NCBI GenBank assembly: GCA_016742175.1
Contig: JACVCH010000006.1
Location: forward strand, 62,001 to 126,000
DNA from: Rhizobiaceae bacterium
Lineage (GTDB): Bacteria; Pseudomonadota; Alphaproteobacteria; Rhizobiales; Rhizobiaceae
Reading direction: 5' to 3'
DNA length: 64,000 nt
The translations under genes were made by a program, and so were the position numbers. Below the pieces are notes generated by a model. That model did no database searches and was not told the DNA's origin. It worked only from the letters and a program-made list of their open reading frames with translations. Below, in pieces: positions 49,849 through 57,745 of the stretch (its first letter is position 1; each line of letters opens with the position of its first letter).

Positions 49849-50607
49849 CTACTGCGCCGACGCCATCTTCAATCCTGCCAGCCATTCCGACGCGATCTTC
49901 GCGTCCTCGTCGCTGATGTCGTGGCCGGCGATGATGGTCTTGGCGACCACGTCGGCGCCGCAGGACTTGAACATCGCCTCCAGCTTCGGCGCAAAGGGCG
50001 CGTAGAGGGTGTCGTCGCGGCCGGAAATCGTCAGGAACTTCGCCTTGGCGAGGTCGGCGTGGGGGGCGGTTTCGAGAACCGGCATGGGGCGCAGGAGGAC
50101 GGCCGTCTTCACCACGTCGGGATGCAGAACCGACAGCGCCGCGATCAGGTTGGCGCCGTTGGAATAGCCGAGGAAGGTCGTGCGCTCGAGGTCGATGCCC
50201 TCGCTCCTGACCAGCCGGGCGAAGAATTCGGCGAAGGCCGCCGCTTCGCTGCGAATGTCGGTCTGGTCGAAGCTCGTCGGGGTGATGCGCTTGTACCAGC
50301 GCTTCACGCCCTCCTGCACGACGCGGCCGCGAATGCCGATCAGCGTCGCGTCCGGGTCGATCTTCGATGCCAGCGGCACCAAAGTCGTCTCGTCGCCGCC
50401 CGAGCCGTGCATCAGGATGATCGTCCGCCCGTTCGGCTCCGCCGGCTTGTGGATGCGGTGGGTGAAGTTGGTCTCGCGCGTCACGCTCTCCATCGTCGCC
50501 GGGATTTGCGGCGCGGGCAGGGCGGGAAACGGCACCACATCGCTGGCGAATGCCGGCCAAGCGGTTGCAACAGTCAAGGCTAATGCGAGGATGCGCGCTG
50601 TCTTCAT
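49849..50607 (-). CDS. Exported alpha/beta hydrolase (phospholipase/carboxylesterase-like)
   Basis: A 252-residue protein with a signal peptide ending AFAS near residue 22. The hydrolase core has the oxyanion segment LMHGSGGDETTLVPLA, nucleophile elbow LGYSNGANLI (GYSNG), an acidic residue in SGRDDTLYAP and catalytic His in IAGHDIS. It resembles the carboxylesterase/YpfH-type family; the periplasmic location is inferred from the signal. ATG 50607; the frame extends upstream without a signal-like sequence. Confidence 0.85.
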   Translation of the reverse strand: MKTARILALALTVATAWPAFASDVVPFPALPAPQIPATMESVTRETNFTHRIHKPAEPNGRTIILMHGSGGDETTLVPLASKIDPDATLIGIRGRVVQEGVKRWYKRITPTSFDQTDIRSEAAAFAEFFARLVRSEGIDLERTTFLGYSNGANLIAALSVLHPDVVKTAVLLRPMPVLETAPHADLAKAKFLTISGRDDTLYAPFAPKLEAMFKSCGADVVAKTIIAGHDISDEDAKIASEWLAGLKMASAQ

Positions 50608-50710
50608 GCACGCGAGATTAACGCAGAAGGTTAATGCGTGATTTAAGGAAAATGCGCTCGCAATTTCGTGTTTGATCTCTGTTGCTTGGGAGCAACTTGT
50701 CATTCGAGGT

Positions 50711-51607
50711 CTAAGGAAAGAGGCGGCGCGTTTCTGACAGTTCCGTTTCCAGCCACGTGATGAAATCGCGCGCCATGCGCGACGGCGCCTGCATCGCCGA
50801 AGTGACCGCCCAGTAGCCGAGCCCGGTCTCGGCGCGCTGCGGGAAGGGCGCGACGAGCTGGCCCGCGCCGATCGCGTATTGCGCCAGCGTCTGCCAGGCG
50901 AGCATTACGCCCTGGCCGGCGATCGCGGCGTCGAGGCAGAGTGCGGCATCGGTGAAGCTGTGGCCGTCGGCGAGCTGGTCTTCCTCGATGCCGAAGGGGG
51001 CGAGCCATGTCGACCAATGCAACGTCGAGTTCGCATCGCGGATGATGGGCGCTTTCGTCAGGTCGCGCGGATCGTGCAAACCTTTGGCGAGGGACGGCGC
51101 GCAGACCGGAAAGATCTCCTGCGGCAGGAGAAACTTCTTGGTCACGCCCGGCCAGTGGCCGTCGCCGACGCGGATCGCAACGTCGACGTCGCTGGCATCG
51201 AGATCAACTAGCGCGACCGACGCGTCGAGACGCACGGTGATGCCGGGGTGCAATTCGGAAAACTTCGCAAGGCGCGGCACCAGCCATTTCGAGGCGAGAA
51301 CGGGCGCAACGGAAACGGTCAGCACGTTCGCGCGGTCGAGACGCGCGCTCTTCAGCGCGCCTTCGAGTTCCGAAAAGCCGGTGGTCAGGCGCGTGAGAAA
51401 GGCGCGGCCGAACTCGGTTGCGACCAGCCCGCGCGACGTGCGCGCAAAGACGGCACGTCCGAGCGCCGCCTCGAGGCGGGCAACATGCTGGCTGACCGCA
51501 CCGATGGTCACGCCGAGTTCGTCGGCCGCCGCCTGCAGCGTGCCGAGGCGGCCGACAGCCTCGGTCGCGCGAAGGCCGTTCATGTGGACGCGGTTGAGTT
51601 CAGCCAT
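50711..51607 (-). CDS. LysR-family regulator (GcvA-like subgroup)
   Basis: A 298-residue LysR regulator: N-terminal winged helix (MNGLRATEAVGRLGTLQAAA, TIGAVSQHVARLEAALG) and a periplasmic-binding-protein-like effector domain (about 90-298, VDVAIRVGDGHWPG). The RVGDG and HPGITV segments resemble the GcvA/AmpR group. It is divergent from a 62-codon ORF with 93 bases between, a typical LysR regulator-target layout. Confidence 0.9.
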   Translation of the reverse strand: MAELNRVHMNGLRATEAVGRLGTLQAAADELGVTIGAVSQHVARLEAALGRAVFARTSRGLVATEFGRAFLTRLTTGFSELEGALKSARLDRANVLTVSVAPVLASKWLVPRLAKFSELHPGITVRLDASVALVDLDASDVDVAIRVGDGHWPGVTKKFLLPQEIFPVCAPSLAKGLHDPRDLTKAPIIRDANSTLHWSTWLAPFGIEEDQLADGHSFTDAALCLDAAIAGQGVMLAWQTLAQYAIGAGQLVAPFPQRAETGLGYWAVTSAMQAPSRMARDFITWLETELSETRRLFP

Positions 51608-51700
51608 GGAGAATTTCTAAAGCGATCGCCAGGCAAACTCCAGTGAAATCGGACGTTATCGGGCAAATATTAGGCCCATGCACCGCTGAGGAGACATCCG

Positions 51701-51889
51701 ATGTTGAAGTTTTTCTGGAAAGGCGTTCAGAGTGGGGTTCGTTCGCACGATCCGCTCGATCATCCGGCCATCCGCGCGATGTCGCTGGATGAGATCGCCG
51801 ATCTGCCGATGACGCCGGACTGGCCGCATGGGGAGTCCCGCACGTATTCGGCGCCTGCGCGAGACAAGCGTCGACTTTGCGGGTCGTAA
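51701..51889 (+). CDS. Small hypothetical protein divergent from the LysR gene
   Basis: A 62-residue protein with no family I recognise. Its middle, HPAIRAMSLDEIADLPMTPDW, is acidic and amphipathic; the ends are basic. A strong Shine-Dalgarno (GAGGAGAC) lies 8 bases before the ATG, and its position opposite a LysR gene supports reality. It may be a small regulated protein; function is unknown. Confidence 0.55.
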   Translation: MLKFFWKGVQSGVRSHDPLDHPAIRAMSLDEIADLPMTPDWPHGESRTYSAPARDKRRLCGS

Positions 51890-51915
51890 TGGCAGAGGTG
51901 GCGCCGGTTCGTCGC

Positions 51916-52194
51916 CTACCCCCCGCTGATCGCCGTCAGTACGAACACCTCGTCTCCCGCCGACAGCCGATGATTGAGTTTCACGCGTTCGCCGTCGACG
52001 AAAACGTTGATGTGCCGTCGAATGGCCGGCCGTGAATCGCACAGCCGGTCGCGCATTCCCGGCCAGAGCCTTTCCAGCCCGTCGACCATCTCGGCGACGC
52101 TCTCCGCCTGCATTTCCACGCGGCGCTGCGCCCCCGGAAACAGGTCGACGAGGATCGCCGGCAGGCGGACGATGATGTCCGGCTGCTCAGTCAT
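51916..52194 (-). CDS. MoaD/ThiS-family ubiquitin-like protein
   Basis: A 92-residue beta-grasp protein with the C-terminal Gly-Gly (AISGG) needed for adenylation and thiocarboxylation in MoaD/ThiS-type sulfur carriers. It has HINVFVDGERVKLNHRLSAGDEVFVLTAISGG-like strands. No moaE, thiG or E1-like gene is nearby. Its start overlaps the end of the BNR-propeller gene by 8 bases, so the two are co-translated. Confidence 0.85.
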   Translation of the reverse strand: MTEQPDIIVRLPAILVDLFPGAQRRVEMQAESVAEMVDGLERLWPGMRDRLCDSRPAIRRHINVFVDGERVKLNHRLSAGDEVFVLTAISGG

Positions 52195-53269
52195 GAACGG
52201 TCAGCGTCTCGACCGACAGGATCGCCGGCATGTGGGCCTCGATCTCGCGCCATGTCTCGCCTTCGTCGCTGGAGGCGAAGAGGGCGCCGCCGCTGGTGCC
52301 GAAATAGATTCCGGCCTTCTCCATCCGGTCGGTTGCCATCGCCTGGCGCAGGACGCCGAAATAGGCGTTTTCCTGCGGCAGGCCTTGGCGCAGGTCCTGC
52401 CAGGTGCGGCCCGCATCGCGCGTGCGCCAGACGGCGGCCTTGGCGTCGGGCATGTAGCGGCCCTTGGTGTCGCCGTTGAGCGGCAGAAGGAAGAGGGTGT
52501 CGCGGTCGGTCGGGTGGGCGGCGGCGGGGAAGCCGAAGCTCGAGGGCAGGCCCTGTTCGATGCTCTCCCATTTCACGCCGCCATCGTCGGTGCGGTACAT
52601 GCCGCAATGGTTCTGCTGGTAGAGCCGCCCGTTCGCGCCCGCCGCCATGACGACATTGTGCACGCACTGGCCGAATTCGGGATAGTTCTCGCCCTCCGGC
52701 AGGAAGTCGGCGCGCGTGCCGCGGTTGCGCGGTTCCCAGGTCTCGCCGCCATCGGCGGTGTGGAACACGCCGGCGGCCGAGATGCCGACCCAGATCTTGT
52801 CGTCGTCCGCAGGGTCGATGACCAGCGAATGCAGGATCAGCCCGGCCCCGCCGGGGTTCCAGTGCGGCCGCGTCGGGTGCTTCTGCAGGCCCTCGACATG
52901 CGTCCACGTCTCGCCGTCGTCGTCCGAGCGGAAGAGGCCGGCCGGCTGCACGCCGGCATAGACGCTGCCATTGTGCGCCGCCACGCTCCAGACCGAGGAG
53001 ATCGGCTCCTGGCCTTCCGGATAGGCGAGGCCGTTCGAGGAATGCGTCCATGTCTTGCCGAGATCGGTCGATTTCCAGACCGCCGGGCCGAACCATGCGT
53101 CGCCACCGCCGGCATAGAGCGTACCCGTCTCGGGACGGGCGACGAAATGGTTGATCGGCCAGGTCTGGCAGAACGGGCCGGACAGCTTCCAGTCGCGCCG
53201 CGCCCCGTCGCTTTCCAGGATGAAGGCACCCTTCTTGGTGCCGACCAGTATCAGAACCTTGTCTGCCAT
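52187..53269 (-). CDS. BNR-repeat (sialidase/Vps10-like) beta-propeller protein
   Basis: A 360-residue protein with repeated Asp-box motifs (STDLGKTWTH, SDDDGETWTH, TADGGETWEP, TDDGGVKWES, TRDAGRTWQD, SSDEGETWRE), six in all, giving a six- or seven-bladed propeller. There is no signal peptide, so it is cytoplasmic, which is unusual for sialidase-like folds, and sialidase catalytic residues are not evident. ATG 53269 has GGAGG five bases ahead. It is always paired here with the MoaD/ThiS-like gene downstream; function is unknown. Confidence 0.88.
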   Translation of the reverse strand: MADKVLILVGTKKGAFILESDGARRDWKLSGPFCQTWPINHFVARPETGTLYAGGGDAWFGPAVWKSTDLGKTWTHSSNGLAYPEGQEPISSVWSVAAHNGSVYAGVQPAGLFRSDDDGETWTHVEGLQKHPTRPHWNPGGAGLILHSLVIDPADDDKIWVGISAAGVFHTADGGETWEPRNRGTRADFLPEGENYPEFGQCVHNVVMAAGANGRLYQQNHCGMYRTDDGGVKWESIEQGLPSSFGFPAAAHPTDRDTLFLLPLNGDTKGRYMPDAKAAVWRTRDAGRTWQDLRQGLPQENAYFGVLRQAMATDRMEKAGIYFGTSGGALFASSDEGETWREIEAHMPAILSVETLTVHD

Positions 53270-53376
53270 CAGATCCTCCATCTATCCGGCCGCGGAGACA
53301 CTACTCCTTTTCCAATGACGGTTGAACGGGCCGCGTCCCGACAACCATTGGCGCAATTTTTTGAAACCGATGCGGC

Positions 53377-53405
53377 TTGTCACGCAATCATCGCTCGGCT
53401 ATCTC
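53377..53405 (+). promoter_or_regulatory. leu leader promoter
   Basis: TTGTCA (53377-53382), a 17-base spacer, TATCTC (53400-53405), then 7 bases to the leader ATG at 53413. The start point would fall at the ATG, as for trpL. No Shine-Dalgarno precedes the ATG. Confidence 0.6.
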
Positions 53406-53412
53406 TTCGGCC

Positions 53413-53523
53413 ATGACTTCGTCGCGCGCCCCTTTCTCGACCGTCCCGGCCATTGCTGCCGGCGATCGCGCGCGCCTTGCCTCGCTTCTTCTCCTTCTTA
53501 GCGGCGATCGTCGGGTTGGCTGA
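53413..53523 (+). CDS. leuL: Leucine leader peptide (36 residues, five consecutive Leu codons)
   Basis: The ORF of 36 codons starts MTSSRAPFSTVPAIAAG and contains five Leu codons in a row (CTT CTT CTC CTT CTT, 53485-53499) plus one three codons earlier. Its stop lies at 53521-53523, 120 bases before leuA. A run of regulatory-amino-acid codons ahead of the matching biosynthetic gene is the hallmark of attenuation. The minus-strand frame over the same bases has no homology. Confidence 0.8.
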   Translation: MTSSRAPFSTVPAIAAGDRARLASLLLLLSGDRRVG

Positions 53524-53571
53524 AGGAGCGCCCGGCGGTCGAAGTGCCGCCGAGACCCGGCAAAGCTCCTT
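53523..53571 (+). promoter_or_regulatory. Candidate leu attenuator hairpins
   Basis: A perfect 7-bp outer stem, AAGGAGC (53523-53529) / GCTCCTT (53565-53571), encloses GGCGG/CCGCC (53534-53538, 53547-53551). No long T run follows, so it may be an intermediate (antiterminator or pause) structure; termination further downstream or Rho dependence cannot be excluded. Confidence 0.45.
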
Positions 53572-53643
53572 GTCCCGACACCATTCCCAGAGCTAGAAGT
53601 GCCCGCCGCCGACCTGAGATCGCGGCCGGGCGAGGAGACGAAG

Positions 53644-55356
53644 ATGAACGAGCAATCGAAGATCGTTGCCACGGGCGCCAAAGGCATGCCCGACGCCGCC
53701 CACAAGTACCAGCCCTATCCGTTCGTGGATCTGAAGGACCGAACCTGGCCTTCGAAACGCATCGAGACGGCGCCGATCTGGTGCTCCGTCGATTTGCGCG
53801 ACGGCAACCAGGCGCTGATCGACCCGATGGGCCACGACCGCAAGGCGCGGATGTTCCAGTTGCTGCTGGACATGGGCTTCAAGGAGATCGAGATCGGCTT
53901 TCCGTCCGCCTCGCAGACCGATTTCGACTTCACGCGCTTCGCCATCGAGGAAGCGGGCGTGCCCGACGACGTGTCGCTGCAGGTGCTGGTGCAGTGCCGG
54001 CCCGAACTGATTTCGCGCACCTTCGAATCGCTGCAGGGCGCGCGGCACCCGATCGTCCATTTCTACAATTCCACCAGCGAGTTGCAGCGCCGCGTCGTGT
54101 TCGAGAAGGACGTCGCAGGCATCAAGGCGATCGCCACCGATGCAGCCAAGATGGTGGTCGACATGGCGGCGAAGACGGGCGGCGGATATCGCTTCCAGTA
54201 TTCGCCGGAAAGCTTCACCGGCACGGAACTGGAAGTGGCGCTGGAGATCTGCAACGCGGTCACCGAGATCGTGAACCCGACGCCGGACAACAAGCTGATC
54301 CTCAATCTGCCGGCGACCGTCGAGATGTCGACGCCGAACATCCACGCCGACCAGATCGAGTGGATGAGCCGTCAGCTCGACCGGCGCGATTCGATCATCC
54401 TGTCCTTGCATCCGCACAATGACCGCGGCACCGGCATCGCGGCGACCGAGCTCGGCCTGATGGCAGGCGCCGACCGCGTCGAGGGCACCCTGTTCGGCAA
54501 TGGCGAGCGCACCGGCAATGTCGACCTCGTCACGCTGGCGCTCAACATGTACACGCAGGGCGTCGACCCGATGCTGGACTGTTCGCAGATCGAGCGGATG
54601 AAGGACGTCTACGAATATTCCAACCAGTTGAAGATCCCCGAGCGCCATCCTTATGTCGGCGAACTCGTCTACACCGCCTTCTCCGGCTCGCATCAGGACG
54701 CGATCAACAAGGGCATGAAGGCGATCAAGAAGGCCAACAAGCCCTTGTGGGAAGTGCCCTATCTGCCGATCGACCCGGCCGATGTCGGCCGCTCCTACGA
54801 GGCGATCATCCGGATCAACTCGCAGTCCGGCAAGGGCGGCATCGCCTATATCCTGCAGGCCGACTATGGCCTCAACCTGCCGCGCAATTTGCAGGTCGAG
54901 TTCCGCGAGGACATCCAGGAAATCACCGACCGCGAGGGCAAGGAACTGCGCCCCAAGGCGATCCACGAACGTTTTCTCGAACTCTATGTCGACCAGCCCG
55001 AGGGCCGGATGAAGTTCGTCGACCACCAGACCTTCCCGGACACGGCCGCCAAGGGCCGGCGCGTGGTCGAGGCGACGATCATCGACAGTGGGCGGGAAGT
55101 GCAGATCACCGGCACCGGCACCGGTCCGGTCGATGGTTTCGTCGACGCGCTGTCGAAGCATATCGGCATCGATTTGACCGTCCTCGACTATTCGGAGCAT
55201 TCCATGCAGCGCGGCTCGAACGCGGCGGCGATCTGCTACATGGAGGTCGAGCACCCGGGCGGAAAGCTCTTCGGCGCGGGCATCAACACCAACATCGTCG
55301 CGGCCTCGCTCGAAGCGGTCGTGTCGGCGGCCAACCGCATTCTCGGTGCCAAATGA
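53644..55356 (+). CDS. leuA: 2-isopropylmalate synthase LeuA
   Basis: A 570-residue enzyme condensing acetyl-CoA and 2-oxoisovalerate, the first step of leucine synthesis. The TIM-barrel catalytic domain begins DLRDGNQALIDPM near residue 55; metal ligands are in HPHNDRGTG. The C-terminal LeuA_dimer regulatory domain (about 440-570) gives leucine feedback control. Length and the KYQPYPFVDLKDRTWP start match the long LeuA2 class. GAGGAGACG precedes ATG 53644. Its stop overlaps the hydrolase start (ATGA). Confidence 0.96.
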   Translation: MNEQSKIVATGAKGMPDAAHKYQPYPFVDLKDRTWPSKRIETAPIWCSVDLRDGNQALIDPMGHDRKARMFQLLLDMGFKEIEIGFPSASQTDFDFTRFAIEEAGVPDDVSLQVLVQCRPELISRTFESLQGARHPIVHFYNSTSELQRRVVFEKDVAGIKAIATDAAKMVVDMAAKTGGGYRFQYSPESFTGTELEVALEICNAVTEIVNPTPDNKLILNLPATVEMSTPNIHADQIEWMSRQLDRRDSIILSLHPHNDRGTGIAATELGLMAGADRVEGTLFGNGERTGNVDLVTLALNMYTQGVDPMLDCSQIERMKDVYEYSNQLKIPERHPYVGELVYTAFSGSHQDAINKGMKAIKKANKPLWEVPYLPIDPADVGRSYEAIIRINSQSGKGGIAYILQADYGLNLPRNLQVEFREDIQEITDREGKELRPKAIHERFLELYVDQPEGRMKFVDHQTFPDTAAKGRRVVEATIIDSGREVQITGTGTGPVDGFVDALSKHIGIDLTVLDYSEHSMQRGSNAAAICYMEVEHPGGKLFGAGINTNIVAASLEAVVSAANRILGAK

Positions 55357-56123
55357 GTGAAAAACTCGGGGCGCGGGTCGAGGGAAAAGGCGGCGAGACC
55401 ATCGTCCTTCTCCACGGTTTCGGCGGATCGCATTCGACCTGGACCGACATCCAGCCGGCGCTTGCACGACAGGCGCGCGTGATCGCCTATGACCTGCCGG
55501 GCCATGGGCGCTCGCTCGATTTTCCCGGTGCGGGCCCGGCGACGGTTGCGGCCAAGGCCGTCGCCGCCGATTTGACAGCACGCGGGATCGAGCGCGTCCA
55601 CCTCGTCGGCCATTCGATGGGCGGCGCGGTCGCCACGCTGATCGCCATGCGCTCGCCCGAGCGCGTCGCCTCGCTAACGCTTCTGGCGCCGGGCGGTTTC
55701 GGGCCGCAGATCAACGGCGAATTGTTGAGGCGCTACGCCAACGCGCCCGATGCCGGGGCGCTGGGGCGGATCATGGACGAGATGTCGGCGCCCGGCTTCT
55801 CGACGCCGCCGAAATACGTCCTTGGACTTGCTGCCGTTCGTGGCCAGCGCGGCCAGCGCGACAACCTCGACACCTTCCACGGCATCATCCAGAAGGACGG
55901 CGTGCAGGGCGAGATCCCGCGCGAGGCGCTGGCGAAACTCGCCATGCCGGTCAACCTCGTCTGGGGAACGGCCGATCCGGTGCTGCCCTTTTCGCAGACG
56001 CAGAACCTGCCCGAGAACATTCTCCTCACCGCCATCGACGGTGCCGGTCACATGCTGACCGTCGAAGCGAAGTCCGCCGTCCTCGCCGCCATCCGCGCCT
56101 CGCTGGTTGCCGGAAGCCCTTGA
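55353..56123 (+). CDS. Alpha/beta hydrolase, coupled to leuA
   Basis: A 256-residue cytoplasmic hydrolase with an HGFGGSHSTW oxyanion loop, DLPGHGRSLDFPGAG, nucleophile elbow GHSMGG near residue 88, acid in WGTADPVLPF and catalytic His in DGAGHMLTVE. It belongs to the large epoxide-hydrolase/esterase-like group; the substrate is unknown. Its ATG overlaps the leuA stop, so it would be co-expressed with leucine synthesis, although no leucine-pathway role is known for the family. Confidence 0.85.
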   Translation: MSEKLGARVEGKGGETIVLLHGFGGSHSTWTDIQPALARQARVIAYDLPGHGRSLDFPGAGPATVAAKAVAADLTARGIERVHLVGHSMGGAVATLIAMRSPERVASLTLLAPGGFGPQINGELLRRYANAPDAGALGRIMDEMSAPGFSTPPKYVLGLAAVRGQRGQRDNLDTFHGIIQKDGVQGEIPREALAKLAMPVNLVWGTADPVLPFSQTQNLPENILLTAIDGAGHMLTVEAKSAVLAAIRASLVAGSP

Positions 56124-56153
56124 CTTTTGGCGCGTTTTCGCCGGAATCGGGGT

Positions 56154-56170
56154 GTAACTAAGCGTTAACC
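56154..56170 (+). promoter_or_regulatory. CtrA-box-like sequence
   Basis: GTAA (56154-56157), 7 bases, TTAACC (56165-56170) matches the CtrA consensus TTAA-N7-TTAACC at all but one position with exact spacing. It lies 30 bases before the 56200 gene, where a promoter is expected. Confidence 0.5.
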
Positions 56171-56199
56171 GTACCCTTTGAGTCCCCCGGAGCGCCGGC

Positions 56200-56778
56200 A
56201 TGAGCGAAGCTTTGGAAGAAACGTCCGCCAAGGGCGAACTGCGCCGCCTCGCCGCCGCGATCCGCGAGGTCAAGACCAACAATGCCGACCGCACCGACGT
56301 CGTCGTCGATCTGCGCGAGGCGCAGCAGACGCGGCTCGAAATCCTGGCGCAGGACCTCGAACAGGTATTCGCCGACATCCCGTCCGACGACGAGCGCTTC
56401 GATCTCAACGTCACCGCCGGGCTGCAGCCGCGCCTTTGGATCGACGCGGTGAGCCACGTCACCATGGGCCGCGACAAGCGCACCTACCGTTTCCTGAAGG
56501 ACACCCGCAACGGCCGCATCGTGCTCGCCGAAACGCCCGACATCAGACGAGCGGCCAATGCCGTCACGCTCTATGTCGCCGAGCGCATGGTCGAGCGCGA
56601 GGCGGTGCTTGCCGGCGACCGCGAAGCCCCGGCGCCGGTCCTCGGCGTGCTCGACCGGCCGCCGGCAAAGGCGGCCTTCGACGTCTTCACCTCGCTGGCG
56701 CTGTTCCTGGCAGGCGCCTTCGTCGGCGTCGCTTCCGTTGTCTATTTCGCGTGGGAACGGCTCGCGATCAGCTTCTGA
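56200..56778 (+). CDS. Hypothetical tail-anchored membrane protein
   Basis: A 192-residue protein without a family I can name. The N-terminal 60 residues are charged and helical (LRRLAAAIREVKTNNADRTD); the middle is a mixed alpha/beta domain (LNVTAGLQPRLWIDAVSHVTM, TYRFLKDTRNGRIVLAETPD). One C-terminal helix (VFTSLALFLAGAFVGVASVVYFAW, about residues 160-183) would anchor it to the inner membrane with the bulk in the cytoplasm. GGAG precedes the ATG. A CtrA-box-like sequence lies upstream. The 3' end overlaps the convergent metallophosphoesterase gene by 37 bases. Confidence 0.8.
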   Translation: MSEALEETSAKGELRRLAAAIREVKTNNADRTDVVVDLREAQQTRLEILAQDLEQVFADIPSDDERFDLNVTAGLQPRLWIDAVSHVTMGRDKRTYRFLKDTRNGRIVLAETPDIRRAANAVTLYVAERMVEREAVLAGDREAPAPVLGVLDRPPAKAAFDVFTSLALFLAGAFVGVASVVYFAWERLAISF

Positions 56779-57695
56779 GCGCTCTCTTCGGCAGGCAGCA
56801 ATGTCTGCGCGACGATCTCCCTGACGCCCTCATGGCCGAATATCAGCCCGCGCCGCTGGACGCGCACGCCCCAGCCATCCTGCGGCCCGCCGTCGATCTC
56901 GATGAGGTTGTACTGCGCCGCCGGCTTCGAGCCGCCGATCGCCTGCCCGGCCGCGGCGACGCCCAGGACCGGCACGCGCCCGTCGCGCCCGTCGAGCCAG
57001 TAGAGGCTCGGCAGATGCGTGTGGCCGTGGAGGACGAGTTCGGCGCCGTGGCGCATCATCACCTTCTTGAACCGCCCGATGCCGTAGAGCCTTTTGTGCT
57101 GGGGCGCGGCCCCGCGCACCGGCGGGTGGTGGATCAGGATCACCCGGCAAAGCCCCCTGGTCTTCGCCTCGTCGAGCATGCGCCCGAGCCGCCGTGCCTG
57201 CGTCGAGCCGAAATAGCCCGACGCCATGAACGGCGCCGTCGCGCGCGCCGAAGAGACGCCGATGATCGCCATGTTGCCACGCACGCGCATATAGGGAAAC
57301 GCGCCGCGATGGGCGGGCTGCGCCTTGCCGTCGCCCCACATCCACTTGCCCCAGGCCCGGCACGCCTTGTCGAGCGCGCCCGGCACATAGGCGTCGTGGT
57401 TGCCCGGCACGACCGAGACGTCGTCGCCATGGCCGACTTCCTCCAGCCACTGGCGCGCGACCTCGACCTCGGCGTCGAGCGCGAGGTTGACCAGATCGCC
57501 GGTGACCGCGATATGGTCGGGCGCGCGCGCCTTCATGTCGTCGAGCAGCATTCCGATCACCTGGTCGTGGAGATTGGCTTTCCGGTTGCGCTGCCAGTTG
57601 ATGTAGCCCGTGATCCGCTTGGAAGCGAGTTCACGATAGGACATGTCGGGAAGGGGGCCGAGGTGGACGTCCGAGAGATGAGCGAGCCTGAGCAT
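56742..57695 (-). CDS. Metallophosphoesterase (cyclic-nucleotide phosphodiesterase-like)
   Basis: A 317-residue calcineurin-like phosphoesterase with the complete dimetal site: HLSDVHLG, VTGDLVN, VPGNHDAYV, LIHHPP and LHGHTHLPS. The domain order and size resemble the CpdA/Icc group and DNA-repair exonuclease-like MPEs; the substrate is unknown. ATG 57695; the frame runs further upstream without homology. Divergent from the Nudix gene at 57746. Confidence 0.9.
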   Translation of the reverse strand: MLRLAHLSDVHLGPLPDMSYRELASKRITGYINWQRNRKANLHDQVIGMLLDDMKARAPDHIAVTGDLVNLALDAEVEVARQWLEEVGHGDDVSVVPGNHDAYVPGALDKACRAWGKWMWGDGKAQPAHRGAFPYMRVRGNMAIIGVSSARATAPFMASGYFGSTQARRLGRMLDEAKTRGLCRVILIHHPPVRGAAPQHKRLYGIGRFKKVMMRHGAELVLHGHTHLPSLYWLDGRDGRVPVLGVAAAGQAIGGSKPAAQYNLIEIDGGPQDGWGVRVQRRGLIFGHEGVREIVAQTLLPAEESAQKLIASRSHAK

Positions 57696-57745
57696 ACCCT
57701 TCCTTACGATATGAAATTCCGCGTGACCACCCCGGGAGGGACGCG

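Noticed and set aside
53388-53705. Minus-strand 105-codon ORF across the leuA leader
   Set aside because: No homology or ribosome binding site. The plus strand has the Leu-rich leader, promoter and hairpins, which explain the open frame.
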